DNA of 64,000 nt from Stomorhina lunata (taxonomy: Eukaryota > Arthropoda > Insecta > Diptera > Rhiniidae), in assembly GCA_933228675.1 (NCBI GenBank), contig OW121743.1, positions 114,439,781 to 114,503,780 of the forward strand, read 5' to 3'. Position 1 is the first letter of the stretch. The number at the start of each line of letters is the position of its first letter. The notes beneath the pieces are model-generated. The model searched no databases. It was not told the DNA's origin and worked only from the letters and a program-made list of their open reading frames with translations. Positions 36,401 to 47,104 of this stretch are shown piece after piece. A program made the translations under genes and the position numbers.

Positions 36401-39400
36401 GTAAAAATCTTTTAGATCGGACCCAATTGAGGAAAGTTATACGCCCCCAAATGTTTTATATACCCGAGGTAGGCAATTTTGGCCCACTGTAGAGCCCACT
36501 GTGCTACCGACAAATACGTTCTTAAACATTGATCTAAAAGCCTCACACCTCTTCTAATGACGTTCCAAATTTTGTCAAAATCCGTCTAGTAGTTTAGAAA
36601 TTGCAGAGTTAATACCACTGTGCACCATTAACTTTATTTGCACACATTACTCTCCAATACTCCAATATTTAGCTTAAAAATGCTATGGGAGGCAAAGTTT
36701 TCAGAGCTTTTAAAGGCTATGTATTAAAGCTTGATACACGTGTTTAGTATCATTGGATCGGGAAAGTCCAGGAGATGAACACCAATTAAAAATCTTTTTT
36801 TAGTGAGTTAATATTTTTACACTTTGTATCGTAAAACAAAAAAATATTATTTTTCTACTTTTAGAAGGAAAATAATTTCAATTTTTGATATTTTGTAGAA
36901 ATGACATAGATAAAGATATCTCAATGAAAATTTGTAGTCATGTAGACCAATAAGATCTAAAAGCAATAGACTAAAAAAAAATCCCAATTTTAACTAAAAA
37001 ATTCCCCAATTCCCAACTCGGGAAAAAAGGGTTTCAAAAAATGAGTTTTTTTACAAAAATGGCAACACTGACTCTATTTGCAGCTCGTTTCAGAAAAAAC
37101 TTTTTCAATCAATAACAGATATATTAGAAAATACGGACATTATTATTTTTTTCAAATCGGTGCTTTGCCTTTTGAGAAATTTTTATTTAAACCAAATTTT
37201 TTTGTTAAAAATTGGCATTTTTTGGAGAGGGCATGTGCGAGGACCAAAAGTCCAATTAGCAAGAAATTTGTTTTATACGCATTCTCATTATGTTTTCTTT
37301 GAAAAACTTTAAAAATATTTTTATGTTTCTTAAGAAAATATTTTTTTATTAGTGAAAAAATATAGCTATCTTTTAGGGAAAAACTCAAAAAAAAGCGAAA
37401 AATTTTTTAAGTTTCAACTTTGAATATTTTTAACTTTTAAACGAAAGAAGATATCTATAACCAACTTGCACAAAAATTATTTAGAATTTTGTTACAATTT
37501 TAACGAATATTCTTAAAAAATTTTTGATCTTCAGATGCGTCCACCAGATCAAAAAAAGCTTAAAAAAATAGGTAAAAAATCAACCCAAAAATTCCTTTTT
37601 ATCCAAATATCTCGAAACCCAAAGAAGATAACCTACACATGTAAGCGTATTTTTTGTAGACCTTCTGAAGGAGAACTTAAGTTTAAAATTTCTTTTCAAT
37701 CCATTCATAAATGGATTTTTGGCGAATTTTTAAAAAAGTCGAACACCCGAGGTGACCAACTTTGAAGGTCCATCAATCACTCTCCCGACCCCTCATGGGC
37801 CAGTGCTTTTGAAAACCAACTCGAATACTCCTTGACTATCACCATGCCAAATTTCATTCAAATATCTCCAGTCGTTCAAAAGTTACAGAATTATTTCCAA
37901 AAAAAAGCGTCCGTAAACCACTGTGGATCATCTGGAGAGGAAGTAATACATATTTTTTTTTCGATAAAAATATTTTTCTGTAGAAAAGTTTTCAATTCTG
38001 TAAAAAAAAAAATTATAAAAAAATACTTATACAGAAAAAATTTTGATAAAAATATTTTCTATAGAAAAATTTCGATAGAAATATTTTTCGGTAGAAAAAT
38101 TAAAAAAAAAATTTATAGAAAAATTTTTCATAGAAAAAATTTTTTATAGAAAAATTTTTAATAAAAAAAATTTTTTTAAGAGGTTGTGGGTTCGAACAGT
38201 TTTTCATAAAAAAATTTTTTATAGAAAAATTCTTGATATTTTTATTGAAAAATTTTTGATATAAAAAATTTCTATAGAAAAATTTTCAATAAAAAAAAAT
38301 TTTATAGAGAATTTTTAATAAAAAAAAATTTTATAGAGAATTTTTAATAAAAAAAAATTTTCGATAAAAAAGTTTTTTATAGAAAAATTTTTGATAAAAA
38401 AATTTTTTATAAAAAATTTTTTAAAAAAAATTTTTTTATAAAAAAATTTTTATAGAAAAATTTTTGAAAAAAAAAAATTTTATAGAAAAATTTTTGATAA
38501 AAAATTTGTGATAAAATTATTAAAAAAAGGAATAGAAAACTTTGAAAAACACCAATTTTATTTAAAAGTGTAAAAAACGGCAACCCTGCTTACGATTTTT
38601 TTTTGTTCTGTTCTTTTTGTGCCGACCTCTAGTCAAAAGTAAATGAGTTTCCAGTGTCAACTTAATTCTCGTTTTCAATTTCGCTTCTGACATTCAACAG
38701 TGAGTGACACGATGCGCTTACGAAGTCTTAGCGGGACAGAAAATGTAGCATTTCACACTGCTATGTGTCACAAGGTTTTTTTTAGTATTCGTACTAATTA
38801 TTCATCTAATTTAAAAATCAAAAATTTAAATAAAAAAGTAATAATTAAGGACATGGACCTAAGCCTGATTCGAACTCACAAAGAATTTTTATTTTCAATT
38901 ATACTTAACTAGTTCTTAGGAATGGTCTCTGTCACTCTTCTGTTGATGGACGTCGGGGGAACATACCTCGTTCTATTTTCTTTACATCTCTCTCCTAAAA
39001 AGTCAAGACATGAAACTTGACTTGAAACTTGATTTGTGTAGTATGCAAAAAATAAGATAATGATCAAAAAAATGACAGTGATGAACCTTTTTGCGATAGT
39101 ATTCTTAAAGAGTATTGCCAATAGTAATAAAGCTTATGACGTTGTCACTTGCCAAGTCATTTTAAGAAAACTGAATGAAAAGTATTTAAATAACAAAGTG
39201 TGATCTTTGCTATTTTGAAATTGGCAAATATTAAATTATAGACAAAATATCGATTTCCTAGGGCAATCATGCAAATAAATTGCCAAGTTAATAAAACATT
39301 GTCTGTCATTAAGAAATATTGAAGTTTTTTTTATAGTCTTGTCATCAGAGCGTAACACTGTGCGTGTATGTGTGAATAATGCAGTTTTTTGAATATTTGT

Positions 39401-42400
39401 TATTATTATTTTTTTATTGAAAAAAAAAAAATAAAAGTAATTATAAATAATTCTTTTGTCATTACTTTAATGTTCAAGTTTAAAACAATCTTGCCTTTGA
39501 ATAATTAGCATGTTTAAATATTTTTTTAAGCACATTGTTTATTAATAAATTTATAAAAAAAAAGTATATTCAAACATTTTTATTTAAGATATTTATTTAC
39601 AATATTTTTCTTAAAACTTTATAAATTCCTGGCAATACTTATTATAAATCCTCTCTCATCTCTCTCTCTCTCTTTATTCTCTTTATCCTTTTGTTTAGAC
39701 ACCGACAATGACAAGTTGTCCGGTTTACCACATTCGACAACCGGTTCATTAAGCTCAATCATCACGACGTCCATAGCATCCTCAGAACCTGATCCAGGAG
39801 CGGGCGGCGGTGGCGGAAATGGCGGTGGTGGCGGCGGTAGTCATGATCCCTCTAATAGTGTAGATGAAAAGATGGCCTTAAATCGTCCCGGTATTAAGCA
39901 AGAAAAATGGACTTCGATCTTATTGCAAGTGTCAATACCCTTCTTTTTGGCGGGCATTGGTACAATAGGAGCTGGTATTATATTAGGTCGTGTAGAGGTG
40001 AGTAAAGTATCTTCTTTGTACTTTTTAGTTCTAATATTTTGAACAATTAATTTATTATCTTGTTCCCATAATTATCAATTATATTTCATATTTTTCGTTT
40101 GAAATAAAATAATTGTTTTGGCTGTTAAAAAGGTTCGAAATTTGTTATTTGAAAAAATCAAATAAAACTTATAGAAAATTCAATGACATCGTGTAAATAT
40201 TAATAAAATACATGACATGCATGCAATTATTAATAAGTACCTTCAATTTAATTCGATTTTTTCCCTCCTTTGATCAAATGACTATAACGTCTAAAAAAAT
40301 TTTATGGAAAAAAAATATTTGTTTAAGAATAATATTCAAATTTTATTTCAAATTTGTTCTTTGTTCTGGTATAATAATACAAATAATAAAAAAAATCTTT
40401 ATAGACAAGTGCCGACATTAAAGTGCTATTAAGAAGTTAAAAAATTAATTGAAAGTTTATTTTTAAAAGTCCTAAAATGTCAAAATTTATTAAAATCACT
40501 CTGAAACACTTGAAATTTTGACAGTTGCTAAAAATAACTTTCAATCAAATTCACAATTTTTATAATTTCCATAACAAGTTTTCGATAACTTAAATTCTCT
40601 ATCAAAAATAACTCGACTTTTTAATTAAAAAGTTGTCGATTATATTTCTGAAGAAATGTTATCGATAACATTTTGAACCGAAAATTTTTGTATAAAAATT
40701 TTTAACCGAAAATTTTTGTATAAAAATTTTTAACCGAAAATTTTTATATCTTAACCGAAAATTTTTGTATAAAAATTTTTAACCGAAAATTTTTTTATAC
40801 AAATTTTTAAGCGAAAATTTTTCTATACAAAATTTTAACTGAAAATTTTTCTATAAAAATTTTTGACTGAAAATTTTTAGGTAAAAATTTTTGACTGAAA
40901 ATTTTTCGATAAAAATTTTTAACCGAAAATTTTTCAATAAAAATTTTTAACCGAAAATTTTTCTATACAAATTTTTAACCGAAAATTTTTCTATAAAAAT
41001 TTTTAACCGAAACTTTTTCTATAAAATTTTTAAACGAAATGTTTAAACAAAAATTTTTCTATAAAAATTTTTAACCGATAAATTTTTTAACCAATATTTT
41101 TTTTTTTTAATTTAGATCAAAGAAATTTTTCTATAAACATTTTTAACCGACAATTTTTCTTTAAAAATGTTTAACCGAAAATTTTTCTATAAAAATTTTT
41201 AAACGAAACTTTTTCTATAAAATTTTTTAACCAAAAATTTTTCTATAAACATTTTCAAAAGAAAATTTTTTTATAAGAATTTTTAACCGAAAATTTTTCT
41301 ACAAAAATTTTTAACCGAAACATTTTTTTTTTAATTTTTCTTAAAAATTTTTAAAAGAAAATTTTTTTATAAAAATTTTTAAGCAAAAAATTTCCGATAC
41401 AAATTCTTAACCCAAAATTTTTCTATAAAAATTTTTAGCCGAAAATTTTTCTATACAAATTTTTAACCAAAATTTTTTCTATAAATCTATAAATTTTTTC
41501 TATAAAAATTTTTAACTAAGAAGTTTTTTTTTTGTTTTTAATTTTTGACCGAAATTTTTTTATAAAAATTCTTAAAAAAAACCGAAAATTTTTCTATAAC
41601 AATTTTTAACCAACAATTTTCTTATAAAAAACTTTTAACTGAAAGTTTTTCCATAAAAATTTTTAACCGAAAACTTTTCTATAAAAATTTTTAACCGAAA
41701 ATTTTTCTATAAAAATTTTTAAGCGAAAATTCTTCTGTCAAAATTTTTTACCAAAAATTTTTACATAAAAATTTTTAACCAAGAAATTTTTTTGAAAAAA
41801 TTTAAAGCAACAAATTTTTCACCGAAAATTTGTCTATAAAAATTTTTAACCCAAAATTTTTCTTCTAAAGTTTTTAACCGAAAACTTTTCTTCAAATTTT
41901 TCTATAAAAATTTAAAAACGATAATTTGTCTAAAATTTTTAACCGAAAACTTTTATAGAACAATTTTTGGTTAAAAATTTTAACCGATAATTGTTCTATA
42001 AAAATTTAAAACCAAAAATTTTTCCATAAAAAATTTGTACAGAAAATTTTTCTATTAAAATTTTTAGCCGAAAATTTTTCGATACAAATTTTAACCAAAA
42101 AATTTTCTTTAAAAAAATTTTAAAGCGAAAAACATTTTTTTAAGAAAAAGATTCCATTTTGACTTGGGAACAAAATATAAATTATAATTTTTATATACAT
42201 AAATTTTCATTAATTAATTTTAACAAAATTCTTTTAAAGAAATGGCGTGTCTTCAAATCTGTTACCGAATTGTTCATTCTTGTGCCTGCGCTCCTGGGTC
42301 TAAAGGGTAATTTGGACATGTGCCTGGCATCGCGACTCTCCACTCAGGTTAATCTGGGCAATATGACGGGACGCAAAGAGGTGATACGTATGATTGTGGG

Positions 42401-45400
42401 CAACATAGCGCTGGTGCAAGTGCAGGCCACGGTGGCATCATTTTTAGTTGCTATGTTTGCGGTATCTGTAGGCGCTGCCATGGATGGTAGTTTCTATTTT
42501 GAACATGTTATGTTGCTGACGGCGTCGGCGATGTTTACGGCGACATCGTCATGTTTTGTATTAGGTATGTTCTCTTTTAATCTACAGAGTAAACAGGCAT
42601 TGAATTTCTTGTTTTGTTTCAGATTTTGTATTAGTGGCTGTGATATTATTATCTCAAAAGTATCGTTTGAATCCTGATAATTTGGCTACCCCCTTAGCTG
42701 CCTCCATAGGTGATGTGGTTTCAATTAGTTTGCTATCGTTTATTGCCTCGATTTTATTCGACAACATAAGTGAGTAATATTCTATGTTATTGTTATTTTG
42801 ATTAAAGGCAGCTAAAAATTCAGCGCTCCATTCAAATCGAAATTTAAAAGGTTTTGAAATTTTATAGCATAGTTTTGGGAGATCTATAAAAAAGTAATAA
42901 CTTTTGTATTATTAAATTAAAGAAATTTGATTGTATACTTTCAGGAGGTACGTGCCCCTCCTAAAAGTATAGAATCAAATTTCTACTAAAATTCAGTAAT
43001 TTCGATTGTCCAGTTCGAAGTGTCCAGTTTTCAAAATTTCAAATGTTTACAATAAAAGAAATATTTTATATCAGCTTTTTAAAAAATCACTGGAATTTTT
43101 AAAAATTTATTAAATAAAATTTTGTTTCTTTCAGAAACTCATTTATGGATAACTTATGTTGTTGTGGCCTGTTATCTGGTCTTATTACCCATGTGGGTAA
43201 CAGTGGTATTGAAGAATAACTATACGCGTCCAGTGCTCAAGAGTGGATGGGTGCCAGTACTGTCGGCCTTATGTATTAGTGGGTAAGTAGATACAAAATT
43301 CAATATCGAAATATTTTGTATAGAAAATTTACATGGCAATGTTAGTATTCAATCATTTTGTAAAAATATTTAAATTTTGAAAATTTTTAACCGAAAATTC
43401 TTATATAAAATTTTTTAATTGAAACATTTTCTATAAAAATTTTTAACCTAAAATTTTTCTATTTTTTATTTATTTTTCTATAAAAATTTGAAACGGAAAT
43501 TTTTCTATAAAAATTTGAAACCGAAATTTTTTCTATAAAAATTTTGAACAGAAAATTTTTCTATAAAAATTTGTAACCGAAAATTTTTCTATAAAAATTT
43601 GTAACCGAAAATTTTTCTATAAAAATTTGTAGCCGAAAATTTTTCTATAAAAATTTGTAACCGAAAATTTTTCTATAAAAATTTGTAACCGAAATTTTTC
43701 TATAAAAATTTTTAACCAAAAAATTTTTTATAAAAATTTTTAACCGAAAATTGTTCTCTAAAAATTTTTAACCGAAAATTTTTCTCTAAACATTTTTAAC
43801 CGAAAGTTTTTCCATAAAAATTTGTAACCGAAAGTTTTTCCATAAAAATTTGTAACCGAAAGTTTTTCCATAAAAATTTGTAACCGAAAATTTTTCTATA
43901 AAAATTTTTAACCGAAAATTTTTCTATAAAAATTTTTAACCGAAAATTTTTCTATAAAAATTTTTAACCGAATATCTTTCTATGAAAATTTTTAACCGAA
44001 AATCTTTCTATGAAAAATTTTAACCGAAAATCTTTCTATGAAAAATTTTAACCGAAAATTTTTCTACGAAAAATTTTAATCGAAAATTTTTCTATGAAAA
44101 ATTTTAACCGAAAAATTTTAACCGAAAACTTTTCTATAAAAATTTTTAACCGAAAACTTTTCTATAAAAATTTTTAACCGAAAATTTTTCTATAAATATT
44201 TTTAGCCGAAAATTTTTCTATAAAAATTTTTAACCGAAAATTTTTCTATAAACATTTTTAACCGAAAATTTTTCTATAAAAAATTTTAACTGAAAATTTT
44301 TCTATAAAAAATTTTAACCGAAAATTTTTCTATAAAAAATTTTAACCGAAAATTTTTCTATAAAAAATTTTAACCGAAAATTTTTCTATAAAAAATTTTA
44401 ACCGAAAATTTTTCTATAAAAAATTTTAACCGAAAATTTTTCTATAAAAAATTTTAACCGAAAATTTTTCTATAAAAAATTTTAACCGAAAATTTTTCTA
44501 TAAAAAATTTTAACCAAAAATTTTTCTATAAAAAATTTTAACCGAAAATTTTTCTATAAAAAATTTTAACCGAAAATTTTTCTTTAAAAAATTTTAACCG
44601 AAAATTTTTCTTTAAAAAATTTTAACCAAAAAATTTTCTATAAAAAATTTTAACCGAAAATTTTTCTATAAAAAATTTTAACCGAAAACTTTTCTATAAA
44701 AAATTTTAACCGAAAATTTTTCTATAAAAAATTTTAACCGAAAATTTTTCTTTAAAAATTTTTAACCGAAAATTTTTCTTTAAAAATTTTTAACCGAAAA
44801 TTTTGCTATAAAAATTTTTAACTGAAAATTTTTGTATAAAAAATTTTTAACCGAAAATTTTTATAGAAAAATTATAAAGCGAAAATTTTTCTATAAAAAT
44901 TTTTAACCGAAAATTTTGTTTTATAAAAATTTTTAACCGAAAATTGTTCTCTAAAAATTTTTAACCGAAAATTTTTCTCTAAACATTTTTAACCGAAAGT
45001 TTTTCCATAAAAATTTGTAACCGAAAGTTTTTCCATAAAAATTTGTAACCGAAAATTTTTCTATAAAAATTTGTAACCGAAAATTTTTCTATAAAAATTT
45101 TTAACCGAAAATTTTTCTATAAAAATTTTTAACCGAAAATTTTTCTATGAAAAATTTTTAACCGAAAATTTTTCTATGAAAAATTTTTAACCGAAAATTT
45201 TTCTATGAAAAATTTTAACCGAAAATTTTTCTATGAAAAATTTTAACCGAAAATTTTTCTATGAAAAATTTTAACCGAAAATTTTTCTATGAAAAATTTT
45301 AACCGAAAATTTTTCTATGAAAAATTTTAACCGAAAATTTTTCTATGAAAAATTTTAAACGAAAATTTTTCTATGAAAAATTTTAACCGAAAATTTTTCT

Positions 45401-47079
45401 ATGAAAAATTTTAACCGAAAAATTTTCTATGAAAAATTTTAACCGAAAACTTTTCTATAAAAATTTTTAACTGAAAATTTTTCTATAAAAATTTTTAACC
45501 GAAAACTTTTCTATAAAAATTTTTAACCGAAAATTTTTCTATGAAAAATTTTTAACCGAAAATTTTTCTATAAAAAATTTTAACCAAAAATTTTTCTATA
45601 AAAAATTTTAACCGAAAATTTTTCTATAAAAAATTTTAACCGAAAATTTTTCTATAAAAAATTTTAACCGAAAATTTTTCTATAAAAAATTTTAACCAAA
45701 AATTTTTCTATAAAAAATTTTAACCGAAAATTTTTCTATAAAAAATTTTAACCGAAAATTTTTCTTTAAAAAATTTTAACCAAAAAATTTTCTATAAAAA
45801 ATTTTAACCGAAAATTTTTCTATTAAAAATTTTAACCGAAAATTTTTCTATAAAAAATTTTAACCGAAAATTTTTCTATAAAAAATTTTAACCGAAAATT
45901 TTTCTTTAAAAATTTTTAACCGAAAATTTTTCTTTAAAAATTTTTAACCGAAAATTTTTCTTTAAAAATTTTTAACCGAAAATTTTGCTATAAAAATTTT
46001 TAACCAAAAATTTTTCTATAAAAATTTTTAACCGAAAATTTTTCTATAAAAATTTTTAACCGAAAATTTTTCTATAAAAATTTTTAACCGAAAATTTTTC
46101 TATAAAAATTTTAAACCGAAAATTTTTCTATAAAAATTTTAAACCGAAAATTTTTCTATAAAAATTTTTAACCGAAAATTTTTCTATAAAAATTTCAAAC
46201 AGAAAATTTTTCTATAAAAATTTGTAACTGAAAATTTTTCCATAAACATTTTTAACCGAAATTTTTCTATAAAAATTTGTTATACCGAAAAATTTTTAGT
46301 AAAATTTCGAACCAAAGAATTTTTATATTTCTTATTATTATTCAAAATGTTTCTTAATTATTACAGTTTGGGTGGTCTAGTGCTAGATGCTGCCGTGGAG
46401 GTGTTCCATGGCTTTGTGGTATTCCAACCGATTATTAATGGCATTGGTGGAAATTTGGTATCGGTCCAGGCTAGTAAAATATCAACAATGTTGCATCAAA
46501 GTTCAATAATTGGCATTATACCACCACATACGAAAATCTTTGAATGGCCCTGGAAGGCCTTATTAAAAGGAGGTGGGTTTAGATTAATATGAATAAAATG
46601 TTCGATTAATTATTAAAATTTTATTTTTCTAATAAATTTTCAGTGCCCTATGCCAAAACTGCACGCTTATTAATTGCCCTGTCAATTCCTGGTAATATAT
46701 TATTTATATTTGTAGCTGATTATATACACATGTCCCAATCGACAATAACCTGGGCATTTGCTATATCATATTTACTTGCCAGTTTGATACAGGTATGATT
46801 TATTATTTTTTTTTTTTTTGTTAACTTTTTATGGAAATTTAATAATTTTGAAATTTTCTTTTTCTTTCTTTTCAGCTAATGCTTCTTTTGTATATTGCCC
46901 ACATAATAGTGCATGCGATGTGGAAATGGAAAATAGATCCTGACAATTCATCTATACCCTATCTGACGGCCTTGGGTGATTTATTGGGCTCTAGTCTTTT
47001 GGCCTTGGCCTTTATATTCCTGTTATCGATTAACAAGGAATATGGCGCTGGCTTGGATACTTTAAATGCTTCAAACTAA
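30439..47079 (+). CDS. SLC41/MgtE-type divalent-cation (Mg2+) transporter, eight coding exons
   Basis: Coding exons by splice consensus and frame: 30439-31045, 39699-39997, 42240-42564, 42623-42769, 43135-43282, 46367-46572, 46644-46792 and 46876-47079. They total 2,085 nt or 694 residues, with a continuous frame at every junction. Residues 1-280 are low-complexity (N, Q, S, T, a glycine run) and probably cytosolic. From about residue 280 the protein follows SLC41A1-A3: [19 protein letters not shown], then [20 protein letters not shown] at about 318 (first MgtE-like repeat), [33 protein letters not shown] at about 535 (second repeat) and [19 protein letters not shown] near the C terminus. About ten membrane segments are expected. 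SLC41 proteins move Mg2+ across the plasma membrane in animals. Introns 1, 2 and 5 are packed with satellite arrays, and intron 1 carries a 4-kb foldback element. Additional 5' exons are possible. Confidence 0.9.
31160..32295. repeat. 31-bp TATCGATA minisatellite, second array (intron 1)
   Basis: Same unit as at 27.9-29.1 kb, with a degenerate left part (31,160-31,430) and more regular units from about 31,440. It begins about 120 bp after the end of the first coding exon, so the exon sits between two arrays of one family. Again most units keep TATCGATA. Confidence 0.85.
32296..33295. other. Intron 1 sequence with a B-box-like motif
   Basis: AT-rich intron DNA. Around 32,935-33,125 it is more complex (GCCGACGGGCTGCGGGCG, GTGTTGCGGGTTCGATTATA). 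The last part resembles a pol III B box, so a SINE fragment is possible but not shown. Confidence 0.35.
33296..33840. repeat. 31-bp minisatellite, TTTTCGATAGAAATA type
   Basis: About 15 units of GAAATATTTTTCTATAGAAA plus AATTTTCGATA, 31 bp each (TTCTATAG at 33,481 and 33,512). The central units, 33,430-33,720, are almost identical, so this array was homogenised recently. It keeps the TTTTTCTATAGAAAA core shared by other arrays. Confidence 0.85.
33855..33886. other. Perfect 12-bp hairpin next to the foldback element
   Basis: GTCTATTACATT pairs with AATGTAATAGAC across an 8-nt loop. It lies between the array and the foldback element. Function unknown. Confidence 0.5.
33956..37925. mobile_element. 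3,970-bp foldback element, CACAGTGG ends, 5-bp target duplication
   Basis: Left arm 33,956-35,558 and right arm 36,323-37,925, each 1,603 bp, are inverse copies around a 764-bp loop. Every pair of matching points I checked sums to 71,881, so the arms are collinear without net indels. Three chance frames of 70-78 codons in the left arm recur with identical translations in the right arm. The ends are CACAGTGG and CCACTGTG. GATCA flanks both sides (33,951-33,955 and 37,926-37,930), a 5-bp target duplication. A second pair of CACAGTGG ends lies inside the arms (35,259 and 36,622). No transposase frame is present, so it is nonautonomous. CAC(A/T)(A/G)TG-type ends with 5-bp duplications are typical of Transib elements; that assignment is inference. 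It sits in intron 1 of the transporter gene. Confidence 0.9.
37950..38520. repeat. Degenerate minisatellite right of the foldback element
   Basis: Diverged units of the TCGATAGAAATATTTTT and TTTTATAGAAAAATTTT kind, related to the array at 33.3-33.8 kb. The pair probably formed one array region before the foldback element inserted. A short complex piece, GAGGTTGTGGGTTCGAACAG (38,181-38,200), interrupts it and contains a B-box-like GGGTTCGAAC. Confidence 0.7.
38620..38905 (-). repeat. SINE-like dispersed repeat, also at 50.9 kb
   Basis: On the minus strand it begins TTTGTGAGTTCGAATCAGG, with a good pol III B box (GTTCGAATC), followed by GCTTAGGTCCATGTCC and a longer body. The segment TATTCGTACTAATTATTCAT (38,786-38,805) and its neighbours recur in the same order at 50,890-51,030, there without a good B box. 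Both copies lack coding capacity. Confidence 0.5.
38906..39698. other. End of intron 1
   Basis: AT-rich intron sequence ending in a CT-rich run (TCTCTCTCTC, 39,656-39,672) and TTGTTTAG before exon 2. No gene supported; see the rejected 70-codon minus-strand frame. Confidence 0.45.
40560..42130. repeat. 28-bp minisatellite filling intron 2
   Basis: Units of AACCGAAAATTTTTCTATAA plus AAATTTTT, strongly diverged, with many indels. The array takes up most of the 2.2-kb intron 2 and stops about 110 bp before exon 3. The same consensus fills intron 5. Confidence 0.8.
42921..42984 (+). other. 64-nt hairpin in intron 4
   Basis: A 28-bp stem with two mismatches and an 8-nt loop (TACGTGCC). The left arm is AGAAATTTGATTGTATAC followed by TTTCAGGAGG; the right arm begins CCTCCTAAAAGTATAG. 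It lies in the sense strand of a 365-bp intron. Its size is near that of a short microRNA precursor, but the loop is small. An inverted-repeat element scar is equally possible. Confidence 0.55.
43380..46330. repeat. 28-bp minisatellite filling intron 5, with a 1.19-kb duplication
   Basis: About 100 units of AACCGAAAATTTTTCTATAA plus AAAATTTT, much more uniform than in intron 2. Units are 28 bp (AACCG at 44,344 and 44,372). Rare variants recur in blocks: TTGTTCTCTA at 43,751 and 44,944 (1,193 bp apart), and TTTTGCTATA at 44,801 and 45,983 (1,182 bp apart). A segment of about 1.2 kb was therefore duplicated in tandem. The array ends about 40 bp before exon 6. Confidence 0.85.
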
Positions 47080-47098
47080 TTTACAAAAAAAGGATTGA

Positions 47099-47104
47099 AA
47101 TAAA
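47099..47104 (+). terminator. First poly(A) signal of the SLC41-type gene
   Basis: AATAAA 20 bp after the stop codon. Further AATAAA copies follow at 47,250 and several later positions to about 47,670, so alternative 3' ends are likely. The remaining 47,105-48,398 interval is AT-rich and should also contain the Ndc80 promoter, which I cannot place. Confidence 0.5.

Noticed and set aside
38909..39121. 70-codon minus-strand frame with a hydrophobic N-terminal segment, resembling a small secreted or membrane peptide
   Set aside because: No homology recognised, it lies in a repeat-associated intron on the antisense strand, and frames of this size are expected by chance; expression or conservation would be needed.
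42159..42239. Upstream extension of transporter exon 3 to an ATG at 42,159
   Set aside because: The frame is open by chance into intron 2; TTTTAAAG at 42,239 gives the acceptor that joins in frame with exon 2 and matches the SLC41 family.
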